Shown: positions 1 through 7,385 of the stretch, in pieces
Numbering within the stretch: the first letter of the stretch is position 1
How the letters are laid out: every line of letters starts with the position of its first letter
Assembly: GCF_027158485.1 (NCBI RefSeq)
Contig: NZ_JAMKYJ010000009.1
DNA from: Oxalobacter formigenes
GTDB taxonomy: Bacteria > Pseudomonadota > Gammaproteobacteria > Burkholderiales > Burkholderiaceae_D
Length of the DNA stretch: 64,000 bases
Direction: 5' to 3' (one strand)
Made by a program: the position numbers and the translations under genes
The notes under the pieces: generated by a model
Seen by the model: only the letters and a program-made list of their open reading frames with translations
Databases searched by the model: none
Told to the model about the DNA's origin: nothing

Positions 1-268
1 TACAGCCATGCAACATGGCCAGGTGTCCGACGGTAACGTTTTTTCCCAATGTGAGAGGTCGGCCAGGGTCTGCATGCAGGACAGCACCATCCTGAATGTT
101 GGTGTTTTCACCGATGACAATCCGGTCGTTGTCGCCCCGGATAGTCACGTTATACCAGACGGAGGCATGAGCTTTAATGATGACGTTGCCGATAATGGTG
201 GCGTTTTCTGCAATGAAAGCAGTCGGATGAATTTGCGGCGTATGCTCGCCCAGTCGATAAATGGCCAT
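1..268 (-). CDS. gamma-class carbonic anhydrase family protein (3' end outside window)
   Basis: The reverse strand reads an open frame from an ATG at 268 to the window edge, giving the first 89 residues of a left-handed beta-helix protein. The hexapeptide-repeat pattern is clear, and three histidines at about residues 65, 82 and 87 sit where gamma carbonic anhydrases (YrdA/PaaY/CaiE type) bind the metal. An R-G-D-N stretch near residue 45 is also typical. Such proteins are cytoplasmic trimers; some hydrate CO2 and others are acyltransferase-like with unknown substrate. The C-terminal half is missing, so activity cannot be judged. It is transcribed divergently from the hydrolase at 480. Confidence 0.85.
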   Translation of the reverse strand, partial: MAIYRLGEHTPQIHPTAFIAENATIIGNVIIKAHASVWYNVTIRGDNDRIVIGENTNIQDGAVLHADPGRPLTLGKNVTVGHLAMLHGC

Positions 269-416
269 AGGAAAGTGTATTCGGAATCGTGAATCAGTTT
301 GAAGCGCTTATTGTACCTTTCCTCGTGGCGGAGTCATCAGACTGAAATAAAAATTCAGTATGCTGGCTGGATAAAAAAATTATTTTTAAAAATTTCAATT
401 TTTTTAATAGTAGCTA

Positions 417-444
417 TTTTCAATCATGATGGCTTGATTATAAT
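417..444 (+). promoter_or_regulatory. possible sigma70 promoter for the alpha/beta hydrolase
   Basis: A TATAAT at 439-444 lies 16 bases after TTTTCA (417-422, 4 of 6 matches to the -35 consensus). It follows an A/T tract at about 370-415 that could act as an UP element. A start near 451 would leave a short leader before the hydrolase. Motif reading only. Confidence 0.4.
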
Positions 445-479
445 GATTCGTTTTCACTCTCGATGAATTGAATCTGCCA

Positions 480-1349
480 ATGAAAGCGTCGCGTACCGAA
501 TTTGTGAACCTGAACAATATGCGTTTATGCATGCGTCACTGGGGTGACGAAGATGCGCCGAAACTGTTTATGGTTCATGGCTGGATGGATATTTCCGCTT
601 CTTTCCAGTTTATCGTGGATGCCATGAAGCGCGACTGGCATGTCATCGCTCCCGATTTGAGAGGGTTCGGACAATCAGAGTGGGCTGTCGGTGGGTATTG
701 GTTCCCCGATTATCTGGCCGATCTGGAAGCGATGCTGAATCACTATTCACCGGACGAGCCAGTTCGTCTTTTGGGACACAGTCTGGGTGGCAATATCACC
801 AGCGTTTATTCCGGCGTGCGGCCATCCCGGGTGGCGCAACTGATCAGTCTTGAAGGGTACGGGATCGTTGAAAACCGGCCAGAAATGGCGCCTGAACGGC
901 TCGAAAGGTGGCTTGATGCCAGAAAATATCCGGAACGCCTTCGATCTTATCGCGACAGGGAAGCGGTTGCCGACCGCCTTCAGCAAAACAACTCACGTCT
1001 CACACGGGAACGTGCCAGATTTTTGGCCGATTACTGGTCAGAGGAGAACGACAAGGGGGAACGGGTGATCATGGCTGATCCAAAACATAAATCCCTGCCG
1101 GTACTCTCCCGTCTGGATGAAATCCTTGCGTGCTGGAGCCGGATCGAGGCGAGGGTGCTGTTTGTGGAAGGCAAACATTCCCTTCTGGGTATCCGTATGA
1201 AGGATCAGGAGAAGGCACAGGAAGAAATCAGGCGTCGTGCCGCCTATATCAAGGACGTGCGTATCGCTCTGGTGGACGATGCCGGTCACATGCTCCAGCA
1301 CGACCAGCCGGAAGTCGTGGCCGGATTGATTGACGGGTTTCTGGTTTAA
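480..1349 (+). CDS. alpha/beta hydrolase
   Basis: A 289-residue single-domain alpha/beta hydrolase, probably cytoplasmic since no signal peptide is visible. The oxyanion-hole HGW is at about residues 33-35. The nucleophile elbow G-H-S-L-G-G puts the catalytic serine at about 101, and the catalytic histidine lies in D-A-G-H-M at about 270. The substrate cannot be read from sequence; esterases, haloalkane-dehalogenase relatives and meta-cleavage hydrolases share this layout. I chose the ATG at 480. A TTG at 468 is in frame and would add four residues; neither has a clear ribosome-binding site. It stands alone between a divergent carbonic anhydrase and the PHP gene. Confidence 0.85.
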   Translation: MKASRTEFVNLNNMRLCMRHWGDEDAPKLFMVHGWMDISASFQFIVDAMKRDWHVIAPDLRGFGQSEWAVGGYWFPDYLADLEAMLNHYSPDEPVRLLGHSLGGNITSVYSGVRPSRVAQLISLEGYGIVENRPEMAPERLERWLDARKYPERLRSYRDREAVADRLQQNNSRLTRERARFLADYWSEENDKGERVIMADPKHKSLPVLSRLDEILACWSRIEARVLFVEGKHSLLGIRMKDQEKAQEEIRRRAAYIKDVRIALVDDAGHMLQHDQPEVVAGLIDGFLV

Positions 1350-1425
1350 GCGGAGTGCCTCTCACGATGCAAGCTTTGACCAATCGTCGTAAAATATCTC
1401 TTTATAAATCCAGGTTATATTTATT

Positions 1426-2259
1426 ATGCTGAATATCGATCTTCATTCTCACTCCCGGGTATCGGATGGGGTTTTGTCGCCAACCGAACTGGTCGGGCGT
1501 GCCCAGGCCAACGGGGTCAAGGTTCTGGCCCTGACTGACCATGATGAGGTGGGGGGGATTACAGAAGCGAAAAAGGCGGCAGCGAAACATGGAATCCGGC
1601 TGGTTTCCGGTGTTGAAATTTCGATAACCTGGGCTGGAACCTCGATTCATATCGTTGGCCTGAATGTCGATGAAAACGATCCTGTCCTTATCGAAAATCT
1701 GCGCAGAAACCGGTCAGGCCGTATCGAACGGGCACAGCGTATGGGAGAAAGGCTGGCAGAGCTGGGGGTTGCAGGAGCGTATGAAGGCGCCCTCAAATAC
1801 GTGACGAATCCGAGCCTGATTTCAAGAAAGCATTTTGCCCGTTTTCTGGTGGAAAGCGGTGTCTGTTCCAATATCCCCAATGCGTTCGACCGTTTTCTTG
1901 GAGACGGAGCCCCTGCCTATATCCGGCACCAGTGGGCGACGCTGACTGAATCGATGGAATGGATTCTGAATTCAGGTGGTACGGCGATTGTGGCGCATCC
2001 CGGCCGTTATCCCCTGAAAGATGTGGCGCTTTACGCATTTCTGGATGAGTTCAAACAGCTGGGGGGGACAGGTATTGAGGCGGTGACCGGAAGCCACAGC
2101 CCTGACCAGTACCTTGAATTTGCGCGTTTGGCCAAACGTTACGGACTGCTGGTTTCCGCCGGATCGGATTTTCATGCGCCGGGTGAATCGCCCGTGGATG
2201 TCGGTTGTTTGCCCGATTTCCCGTGTCCGGTTGAACCTGTCTGGAAAGACTGGAAATAG
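1426..2259 (+). CDS. rnm: PHP-domain phosphoesterase, RNase AM / 3',5'-nucleotide bisphosphate phosphatase family
   Basis: A 277-residue PHP-domain protein. Metal ligands of the PHP fold are visible: H-S-H at residues 7-9, T-D-H-D at 37-40, a glutamate near 64, a histidine near 75, an A-H-P-G motif around 190 and G-S-D-F-H near the C terminus. Length and motif order match the YciV/TrpH family, whose members hydrolyse 3',5'-bisphosphate nucleotides and trim RNA 5' ends (E. coli RNase AM). It heads a same-strand block with yciO, an M50 protease and trpS, an order common in Burkholderiales; here htpX is interposed. The symbol rests on family resemblance. Confidence 0.85.
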   Translation: MLNIDLHSHSRVSDGVLSPTELVGRAQANGVKVLALTDHDEVGGITEAKKAAAKHGIRLVSGVEISITWAGTSIHIVGLNVDENDPVLIENLRRNRSGRIERAQRMGERLAELGVAGAYEGALKYVTNPSLISRKHFARFLVESGVCSNIPNAFDRFLGDGAPAYIRHQWATLTESMEWILNSGGTAIVAHPGRYPLKDVALYAFLDEFKQLGGTGIEAVTGSHSPDQYLEFARLAKRYGLLVSAGSDFHAPGESPVDVGCLPDFPCPVEPVWKDWK

Positions 2260-2391
2260 GTTTTCCGGATTCAGTTACGGTTTGAAACGATAAAAAGGCT
2301 GCACGAACCCGTTTTTGCCGTTATATTTCACCATCTTGTGAAAAATATTAATTGAAGAGCCCTTTTTCGGTGTCAAGATTCACTGAAATGT

Positions 2392-2419
2392 CTTGAATTT
2401 TCCGTAAGCGGACTTATGT
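2392..2419 (+). promoter_or_regulatory. weak heat-shock (sigma32)-like promoter before htpX
   Basis: CTTGAA at 2392-2397 matches the core of the sigma32 -35 element. Fourteen bases later an octamer at 2412-2419 keeps the A, T and final T of the CCCCATNT -10 element. It lies about 40 bases before htpX, a gene that is heat- or envelope-stress-induced in other proteobacteria. Half-consensus only. Confidence 0.3.
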
Positions 2420-2460
2420 ACTGTTTTCCTGTAAAAATCATTCAATAGCGGAATCAACTC

Positions 2461-3345
2461 ATGAAAAGAATATTTCTCTTTCTGGCAACCAATCTGGCCG
2501 TCATTCTGGTCATGTCGATTGTGCTGTCGCTTTTGGGCGTCAACCGTTATCTGTACGGCACCGGACTGAATCTGGGCAATTTGCTCGTTTTTTCGCTGGT
2601 GGTCGGTTTTACCGGATCGATCATTTCACTTTTGATCAGCAAGCCGATGGCGAAATGGTCAACTGGTGCACGCGTCATTACGACACCTGCGAATTCGACG
2701 GAAAACTGGCTTCTCTCAACGGTAGGCAAATTGTCCCGTGAAGCCGGAATCAACATGCCTGAGGTTGCCGTTTACGATGGTGAACCGAATGCATTTGCGA
2801 CCGGCGCTTTCAAGAATTCGGCTCTGGTGGCTGTATCGACCGGTTTGCTGCAAGGCATGAACCATGAAGAGATCGAAGCTGTCCTCGGACATGAAATCGC
2901 CCACGTCGCCAATGGCGATATGGTGACGCTGACCCTGATTCAGGGCGTGTTGAATACGTTCGTGGTTTTCCTGGCGCGTGTTGTCGGTTTTTTTGTCGAC
3001 AATCTGCTCTCACGCAATTCGGATTCAAGAGGCGGCTACGGACTCGGTTATTTTGCGACGGTCATCATTTGCGAAATTCTGTTTGGGGTTCTGGCGTCGA
3101 TTATCGTTGCCTGGTTCTCACGCTATCGTGAATATCGTGCCGATGCCGGTTCAGCCAGATTGCTTCACAACAAGCAGCCAATGATTCATGCCCTGATGCG
3201 TCTTGGACAAATGGAATCGGGCGATTTGCCCAAAAACGTCGCAATGGCCGGTATTAATGGCCGTAGCGGTCTGGCAGCGCTGTTTGCGTCCCATCCGCCG
3301 ATTGAAAAACGGATTGAAGCCCTGCAAAGTGCCAGTGTCCGATAA
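2461..3345 (+). CDS. htpX: membrane zinc metalloprotease HtpX
   Basis: A 294-residue M48 family protease. Two N-terminal membrane segments (about 4-26 and 38-60) precede the catalytic domain. The zinc motif H-E-I-A-H is at 144-148, followed by more hydrophobic segments (about 160-180 and 195-220) and an E-Y-R-A-D motif carrying the third ligand. HtpX degrades misfolded inner-membrane proteins and partly overlaps FtsH in function; ftsH is 10 kb downstream. The length matches the family (about 290). It is separated from the PHP gene by 200 bases and from yciO by 25, so it may be transcribed with the downstream genes. Confidence 0.95.
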   Translation: MKRIFLFLATNLAVILVMSIVLSLLGVNRYLYGTGLNLGNLLVFSLVVGFTGSIISLLISKPMAKWSTGARVITTPANSTENWLLSTVGKLSREAGINMPEVAVYDGEPNAFATGAFKNSALVAVSTGLLQGMNHEEIEAVLGHEIAHVANGDMVTLTLIQGVLNTFVVFLARVVGFFVDNLLSRNSDSRGGYGLGYFATVIICEILFGVLASIIVAWFSRYREYRADAGSARLLHNKQPMIHALMRLGQMESGDLPKNVAMAGINGRSGLAALFASHPPIEKRIEALQSASVR

Positions 3346-3370
3346 CCGGACACCATAACGGAAAGTTAAA

Positions 3371-3997
3371 ATGACCAGTCAATATTTGGAAATTCATCCA
3401 GTCGATCCACAAGACCGGCTGGTAAAAAAAGCGGCCGATATCATTCGTGCCGGAGGTGTCATTGTTTTGCCAACAGATTCGAGCTATGCACTGGTCTGCC
3501 GTCTTGACGACAAGGCGGCAGTTGACCGCATCAGGCAGATTCGCCAGATCGACGAACGTCATTTGTTGACCCTGTTATGCCGGGATCTGAAAGAAGTCGG
3601 ATCTTACGCACAGGTGGATAATGGTTCATACCGTCTGCTGAAGTCAGCGACGCCGGGAGCGTTTACATTTATTTTGAGGGCGTCGAAAGAAGTGCCTCGC
3701 CGTCTGTCCCATCCATCCCGCAAGACGATCGGCTTGCGTATTCCTGACAATCGTATCGTTCAGGCGCTGCTGGATGAACTGGGCGAACCCCTGATCGGAA
3801 CAACCGTTATTCTTCCCGGTGAGGAAGACCCGTATACTGAAGGGGATGTGATTCAGGAAAGACTGGAAAAACTGGTCGATGCCGTTGTGGATGGCGGTGC
3901 CTGCGGTTTGCTGCCGACGACGGTGGTCGATCTGACAGGAAGGGAAGCCGAACTGGTTCGTAGCGGCAAGGGTGATCCGGCCCTGATCGGTCTGTAA
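3371..3997 (+). CDS. yciO: YciO-type threonylcarbamoyl-AMP synthase-like protein
   Basis: A 208-residue YrdC/Sua5 domain protein. The N-terminal signature with P-T-D-S-S-Y-A lies near residues 36-42, followed by the I-R-Q-I-R-Q-I-D stretch and an R-I-P-D motif in the middle. The family makes or resembles the enzyme making threonylcarbamoyl-AMP, precursor of the t6A tRNA modification. The D-S-S-Y variant and overall layout point to the YciO branch rather than TsaC, and YciO does not always replace TsaC. The context (PHP, M50 protease, trpS) is the usual one for the YciO form. Cytoplasmic. Confidence 0.85.
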   Translation: MTSQYLEIHPVDPQDRLVKKAADIIRAGGVIVLPTDSSYALVCRLDDKAAVDRIRQIRQIDERHLLTLLCRDLKEVGSYAQVDNGSYRLLKSATPGAFTFILRASKEVPRRLSHPSRKTIGLRIPDNRIVQALLDELGEPLIGTTVILPGEEDPYTEGDVIQERLEKLVDAVVDGGACGLLPTTVVDLTGREAELVRSGKGDPALIGL

Positions 3998-4058
3998 TAT
4001 TTTAAAATGTTGATGTACGTCCGGTTTTTCCGGTCGTAGTGTTTTGGGGATGCTTGAA

Positions 4059-4715
4059 ATGGATAATATTCTGGAAACTGCCATTGTCTGGGCGATTCCC
4101 CTGTTGTTTGCCATCACGCTGCATGAAGCGTCTCATGCCTTTGTCGCCAAATATCTGGGGGATTCGACCGCGTATGTGCAAGGGCGAATGACCTTGAATC
4201 CCATCAAACATATCGATCCCTTTGGGACAATCATTATTCCGGTTGCCCTGATCATGTTGGGCAGCCCGTTTATTTTCGGTTACGCCAAACCGGTTCCGGT
4301 CAATTTTGGCCAGCTAAGGCATCCACGTCGCGATTCCGCACTGGTCGCGCTGGCCGGTCCGGTATCCAACCTGATCATGGCAGTTTTGTGGGGCATCCTT
4401 AAAATTATCCTGCTTGCCACGCATGTACAGAGCGGAATTTTCCTGCAGATGGCAGAAATCGGGATAATCGTGAATCTGGTTCTTTTCGCATTCAATCTTT
4501 TCCCATTGCCTCCTTTGGACGGAGGCCGCATAATGACAAGTCTGTTGCCGGTGAATCTGGCCTACAAGTTCGCACAAGTTGAGCGTTATGGCTTTTTTAT
4601 CGTCCTCGGGCTGGTTTATCTGGGGCTGACGACTTACTGGATGCGTCCGGTTATGGCTTTGGGCCGCTGGGTCGTCAATCTGTTTTTATATCCTTTGATT
4701 CATTTATTCATTTAG
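4059..4715 (+). CDS. M50 site-2 protease family membrane protein
   Basis: A 218-residue multi-spanning protein with the zinc motif H-E-A-S-H at residues 22-26 inside the first membrane helix. An N-x-x-P-L-P-P-L-D-G-G-R motif near residue 150 supplies the third metal ligand. This is the compact S2P group of unknown substrate that sits beside trpS in many betaproteobacteria. I prefer the ATG at 4059 because a GGGGA at 4046-4050 is well spaced; in-frame starts at 4044 (TTG) and 4050 (ATG) are possible. The gene ends only 9 bases before trpS, suggesting co-transcription. Confidence 0.85.
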   Translation: MDNILETAIVWAIPLLFAITLHEASHAFVAKYLGDSTAYVQGRMTLNPIKHIDPFGTIIIPVALIMLGSPFIFGYAKPVPVNFGQLRHPRRDSALVALAGPVSNLIMAVLWGILKIILLATHVQSGIFLQMAEIGIIVNLVLFAFNLFPLPPLDGGRIMTSLLPVNLAYKFAQVERYGFFIVLGLVYLGLTTYWMRPVMALGRWVVNLFLYPLIHLFI

Positions 4716-4724
4716 TCAATCATT

Positions 4725-5933
4725 ATGTATCCTGATCGAGTTGTTTCCGGCATGCGCCCGACTGGTGCGCTGCATCTTGGCCATTACCACGGCGCCATCA
4801 AAAACTGGGTTCGCATTCAATCTGAAGTGGAAAGCCTTTTTTTCGTCGCAGACTGGCATGCCCTGACAACCCATTACGATGAAGTGGAATCGATCGAAAA
4901 GAATGCATGGGAAATGGTGATCGACTGGCTGGCAGCCGGTATCGATCCGGAAAAAGCCACGATTTTCATCCAGTCGAAAGTACTGGAACATGCGGAGCTG
5001 ACCTTGCTGATGAGCATGTCCACGCCCCTGTCATGGCTCGAGCGCGTACCGACTTACAAGGACCAGATCCAGAAACTGGCACACAAGGATTTGACGACTT
5101 ATGGTTTTCTCGGCTATCCATTGATGATGGCGGCTGACGTACTGGTGTACCGTGCCAACAAGGTGCCGGTTGGTGAAGACCAGTTGCCGCATATGGAAAT
5201 CATGCGCGAACTGGCACGCCGTTTCAACTATATGTACGGTCGTGAAAAAGGCTTCGATGAAAAAGCGCAGGAAAGCGCCAAAAAACTGGGCAAACAGCCA
5301 GCCAAGGTATTTCTGGAACTGCGTACCGAATATCAGGAAAAAGGCAATACAGAAGCGCTGGAAAAGGCTCAGGCCATGCTGGATCAGGCTGGCAGTCTTT
5401 CTACTGCCGACAGGGAATTGCTCTACGGTTATCTGCTCGGCAGCCGCAAACAGATTCTGGCCGAACCCCAGGCACTGTTGACGGAAGCATCCCGTTTGCC
5501 TGGACTCGATGGCGCGAAAATGTCGAAAAGCTACGGCAATACGATTGCCCTGCGCGACGACAAGGAAACGATTGCGCAGAAAATCCGTACCATGCAAACC
5601 GATCCGGCACGAGTCAGACGGACCGATCCGGGCGATCCGGACAAATGTCCTGTCTGGTTGTTCCATGAAGTGTATTCCGACGATGAAACGAAAGAATGGG
5701 TACAGAAAGGATGCCGCTCGGCCGGAATCGGCTGTATCCAGTGCAAACAGCCGATTATCGATGCTGTCGTCCGTGAGCTGGAACCGATGCAGGAACGGGC
5801 ACAGCAATATATCGCCAAACCGAAACGGGTGCGTGAGATCGTAGAACATGGTTGTGAAAGGGCGCGCAAGCTGGCCGGTGAAACGATGCGTGACGTTCGC
5901 GAAGCGATGGGTTTGGGTTATTCCGAAAAATAA
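4725..5933 (+). CDS. trpS: tryptophan--tRNA ligase
   Basis: A 402-residue class I aminoacyl-tRNA synthetase that charges tRNA-Trp. The HIGH-type motif appears as H-L-G-H within residues 14-24 after P-T-G-A-L, and the KMSKS loop is intact at about 265-269. It is longer than the E. coli enzyme (334) and belongs to the long form, with extra sequence between the Rossmann fold and the KMSKS loop. No Shine-Dalgarno is obvious, which fits translation coupled to the M50 gene 9 bases upstream. The next gene, carA, has its own promoter. Confidence 0.97.
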   Translation: MYPDRVVSGMRPTGALHLGHYHGAIKNWVRIQSEVESLFFVADWHALTTHYDEVESIEKNAWEMVIDWLAAGIDPEKATIFIQSKVLEHAELTLLMSMSTPLSWLERVPTYKDQIQKLAHKDLTTYGFLGYPLMMAADVLVYRANKVPVGEDQLPHMEIMRELARRFNYMYGREKGFDEKAQESAKKLGKQPAKVFLELRTEYQEKGNTEALEKAQAMLDQAGSLSTADRELLYGYLLGSRKQILAEPQALLTEASRLPGLDGAKMSKSYGNTIALRDDKETIAQKIRTMQTDPARVRRTDPGDPDKCPVWLFHEVYSDDETKEWVQKGCRSAGIGCIQCKQPIIDAVVRELEPMQERAQQYIAKPKRVREIVEHGCERARKLAGETMRDVREAMGLGYSEK

Positions 5934-5945
5934 CGGGGCGGGTGT

Positions 5946-5974
5946 TTGCTGGCATATTTATTCTCGGATATAAT
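5946..5974 (+). promoter_or_regulatory. sigma70 promoter of carAB
   Basis: TTGCTG (5946-5951), a 17-base spacer and a perfect TATAAT (5969-5974) form a strong promoter just after trpS. A start near 5981 gives a leader of about 150 bases before carA, containing the hairpin at 6050-6074. Confidence 0.7.
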
Positions 5975-6049
5975 TGGATAGCTAAACGAATTCAATCATT
6001 ACCGTAGCGCCTGCGTCGTTTGACCCCAAACAAAATTTGAATCAAGCCC

Positions 6050-6074
6050 CCGAACGGGTAAAAACCCTGTTCGG
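6050..6074 (+). promoter_or_regulatory. stem-loop in the carA leader
   Basis: Arms 6050-6058 and 6066-6074 pair over nine positions with one G-T wobble around an A-rich loop. There is no T-run after it, so it is not a simple terminator. It lies in the untranslated leader about 57 bases before the carA start and could regulate expression; no known attenuator was recognised. Confidence 0.45.
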
Positions 6075-6131
6075 TAGATTGATGCGGCCCAGTGAGGCAG
6101 TGCTGTTGCGGTAACACTAAAAGGAGTTACC

Positions 6132-7280
6132 TTGCAATTCCCTTTCGGTCAACAGGTTCCAGCCGTTTTGGCGCTTGCAGACGGCACTGTTTTTCACGGC
6201 TATTCCATTGGCGCCAGAAGTGAAACTGCCGGAGAAGTTGTTTTCAACACTTCCATGTCGGGTTATCAGGAAATTCTGACTGATCCGAGCTACAGCGGTC
6301 AGATCGTCACCCTTACTTATCCCCATATCGGCAATACAGGTGTCAATCCTGAAGATGTCGAGTCCAGAAAAATTCAGGCTGCCGGTTTCATCGTCAAGGA
6401 TGTCCAGCCGGTCATTTCCAATTTCCGGGCAACCCAATCCCTGCCGGATTACCTGAAAGATGAAAATATCGTTGCCATTGCCGGTATCGATACACGAAAA
6501 CTGACCCGTATCCTGCGGGAAAAAGGCTCTCAAAGCGGTGCTATCGTTGTCGGTGGTGACGAAAAGAGGGCGATCGAACTGGCAAAAGCCTGTTCAGGTC
6601 TTGCCGGTCAGGATCTTGCCAAAGAGGTCACGACGGACAAGGCCTACCAATGGACAGAAGCGGGTTGGGAATTGGGTACGGGTTATAAACAGCTGGGTGA
6701 TTCAAAATATCATGTCGTCGCTTTCGATTTTGGCGTCAAACGCAATATTTTGCGCATGCTGACGGATCGTGGCTGTAAAGTGACCGTGCTGCCAGCCCAA
6801 TCGACGGCAGCAGACGTCATGAAACTGTCTCCGGATGGGGTTTTCCTGTCGAATGGCCCTGGCGATCCACAGCCTTGTACCTATGCGATCGAGGCGGCGC
6901 GTGACCTGATTGAAAAGGGCGTTCCGACTTTCGGTATTTGTCTGGGTCACCAGATCATGGCGCTGGCTGCCGGTGCAAAAACTCAGAAAATGAAATTCGG
7001 CCATCATGGTGCGAACCATCCTGTGCAGGACATCGAAACAGGCAAGGTGCTGATCACTTCACAAAATCATGGCTTTGCAGTCGATGAATCGACATTGCCA
7101 TCCAATTGCAAGGTGACGCACAAATCCCTTTTTGACGGCTCCCTGCAGGGTTTTGCCCGAACGGACAAACCGGCTTTCTGTTTTCAGGGCCATCCTGAAG
7201 CATCCCCGGGACCGGGTGACGTTGATTATCTCTTCGACCGGTTTGTCGGTCTGATGGAAACAGCGAAGAAAAGCAAATAA
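6132..7280 (+). CDS. carA: carbamoyl-phosphate synthase small subunit (glutaminase)
   Basis: A 382-residue glutamine amidotransferase subunit. The N-terminal CPSase small-chain domain (about 1-150) is followed by a class I GATase domain. That domain has the nucleophile cysteine in G-I-C-L-G-H-Q near residue 270 and the catalytic histidine and glutamate in H-P-E-A-S-P-G near the end. It hydrolyses glutamine and passes ammonia to CarB, feeding arginine and pyrimidine synthesis. Translation starts at TTG 6132, set by a strong AAGGAG five bases upstream; no ATG lies nearby in frame. The rare start codon may lower output relative to CarB. Confidence 0.97.
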   Translation: MQFPFGQQVPAVLALADGTVFHGYSIGARSETAGEVVFNTSMSGYQEILTDPSYSGQIVTLTYPHIGNTGVNPEDVESRKIQAAGFIVKDVQPVISNFRATQSLPDYLKDENIVAIAGIDTRKLTRILREKGSQSGAIVVGGDEKRAIELAKACSGLAGQDLAKEVTTDKAYQWTEAGWELGTGYKQLGDSKYHVVAFDFGVKRNILRMLTDRGCKVTVLPAQSTAADVMKLSPDGVFLSNGPGDPQPCTYAIEAARDLIEKGVPTFGICLGHQIMALAAGAKTQKMKFGHHGANHPVQDIETGKVLITSQNHGFAVDESTLPSNCKVTHKSLFDGSLQGFARTDKPAFCFQGHPEASPGPGDVDYLFDRFVGLMETAKKSK

Positions 7281-7286
7281 TCTAAA

Positions 7287-7313
7287 GCCGGACTGGCAGG
7301 ATGCCGATCCGGC
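7287..7313 (+). promoter_or_regulatory. intercistronic stem-loop between carA and carB
   Basis: A two-step hairpin: a 6-bp outer stem (7287-7292 with 7308-7313) and a 4-bp inner stem around a 3-base loop. It starts six bases after the carA stop and has no T-run. It could protect the upstream message or tune the subunit ratio; function is inferred. Confidence 0.4.
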
Positions 7314-7385
7314 AAAGTAGTAAAAAGAGCAGAGCAACTCCTCACCGTATCCGGTGGAGTGACAACAGATACAAATGCGGAAAAT

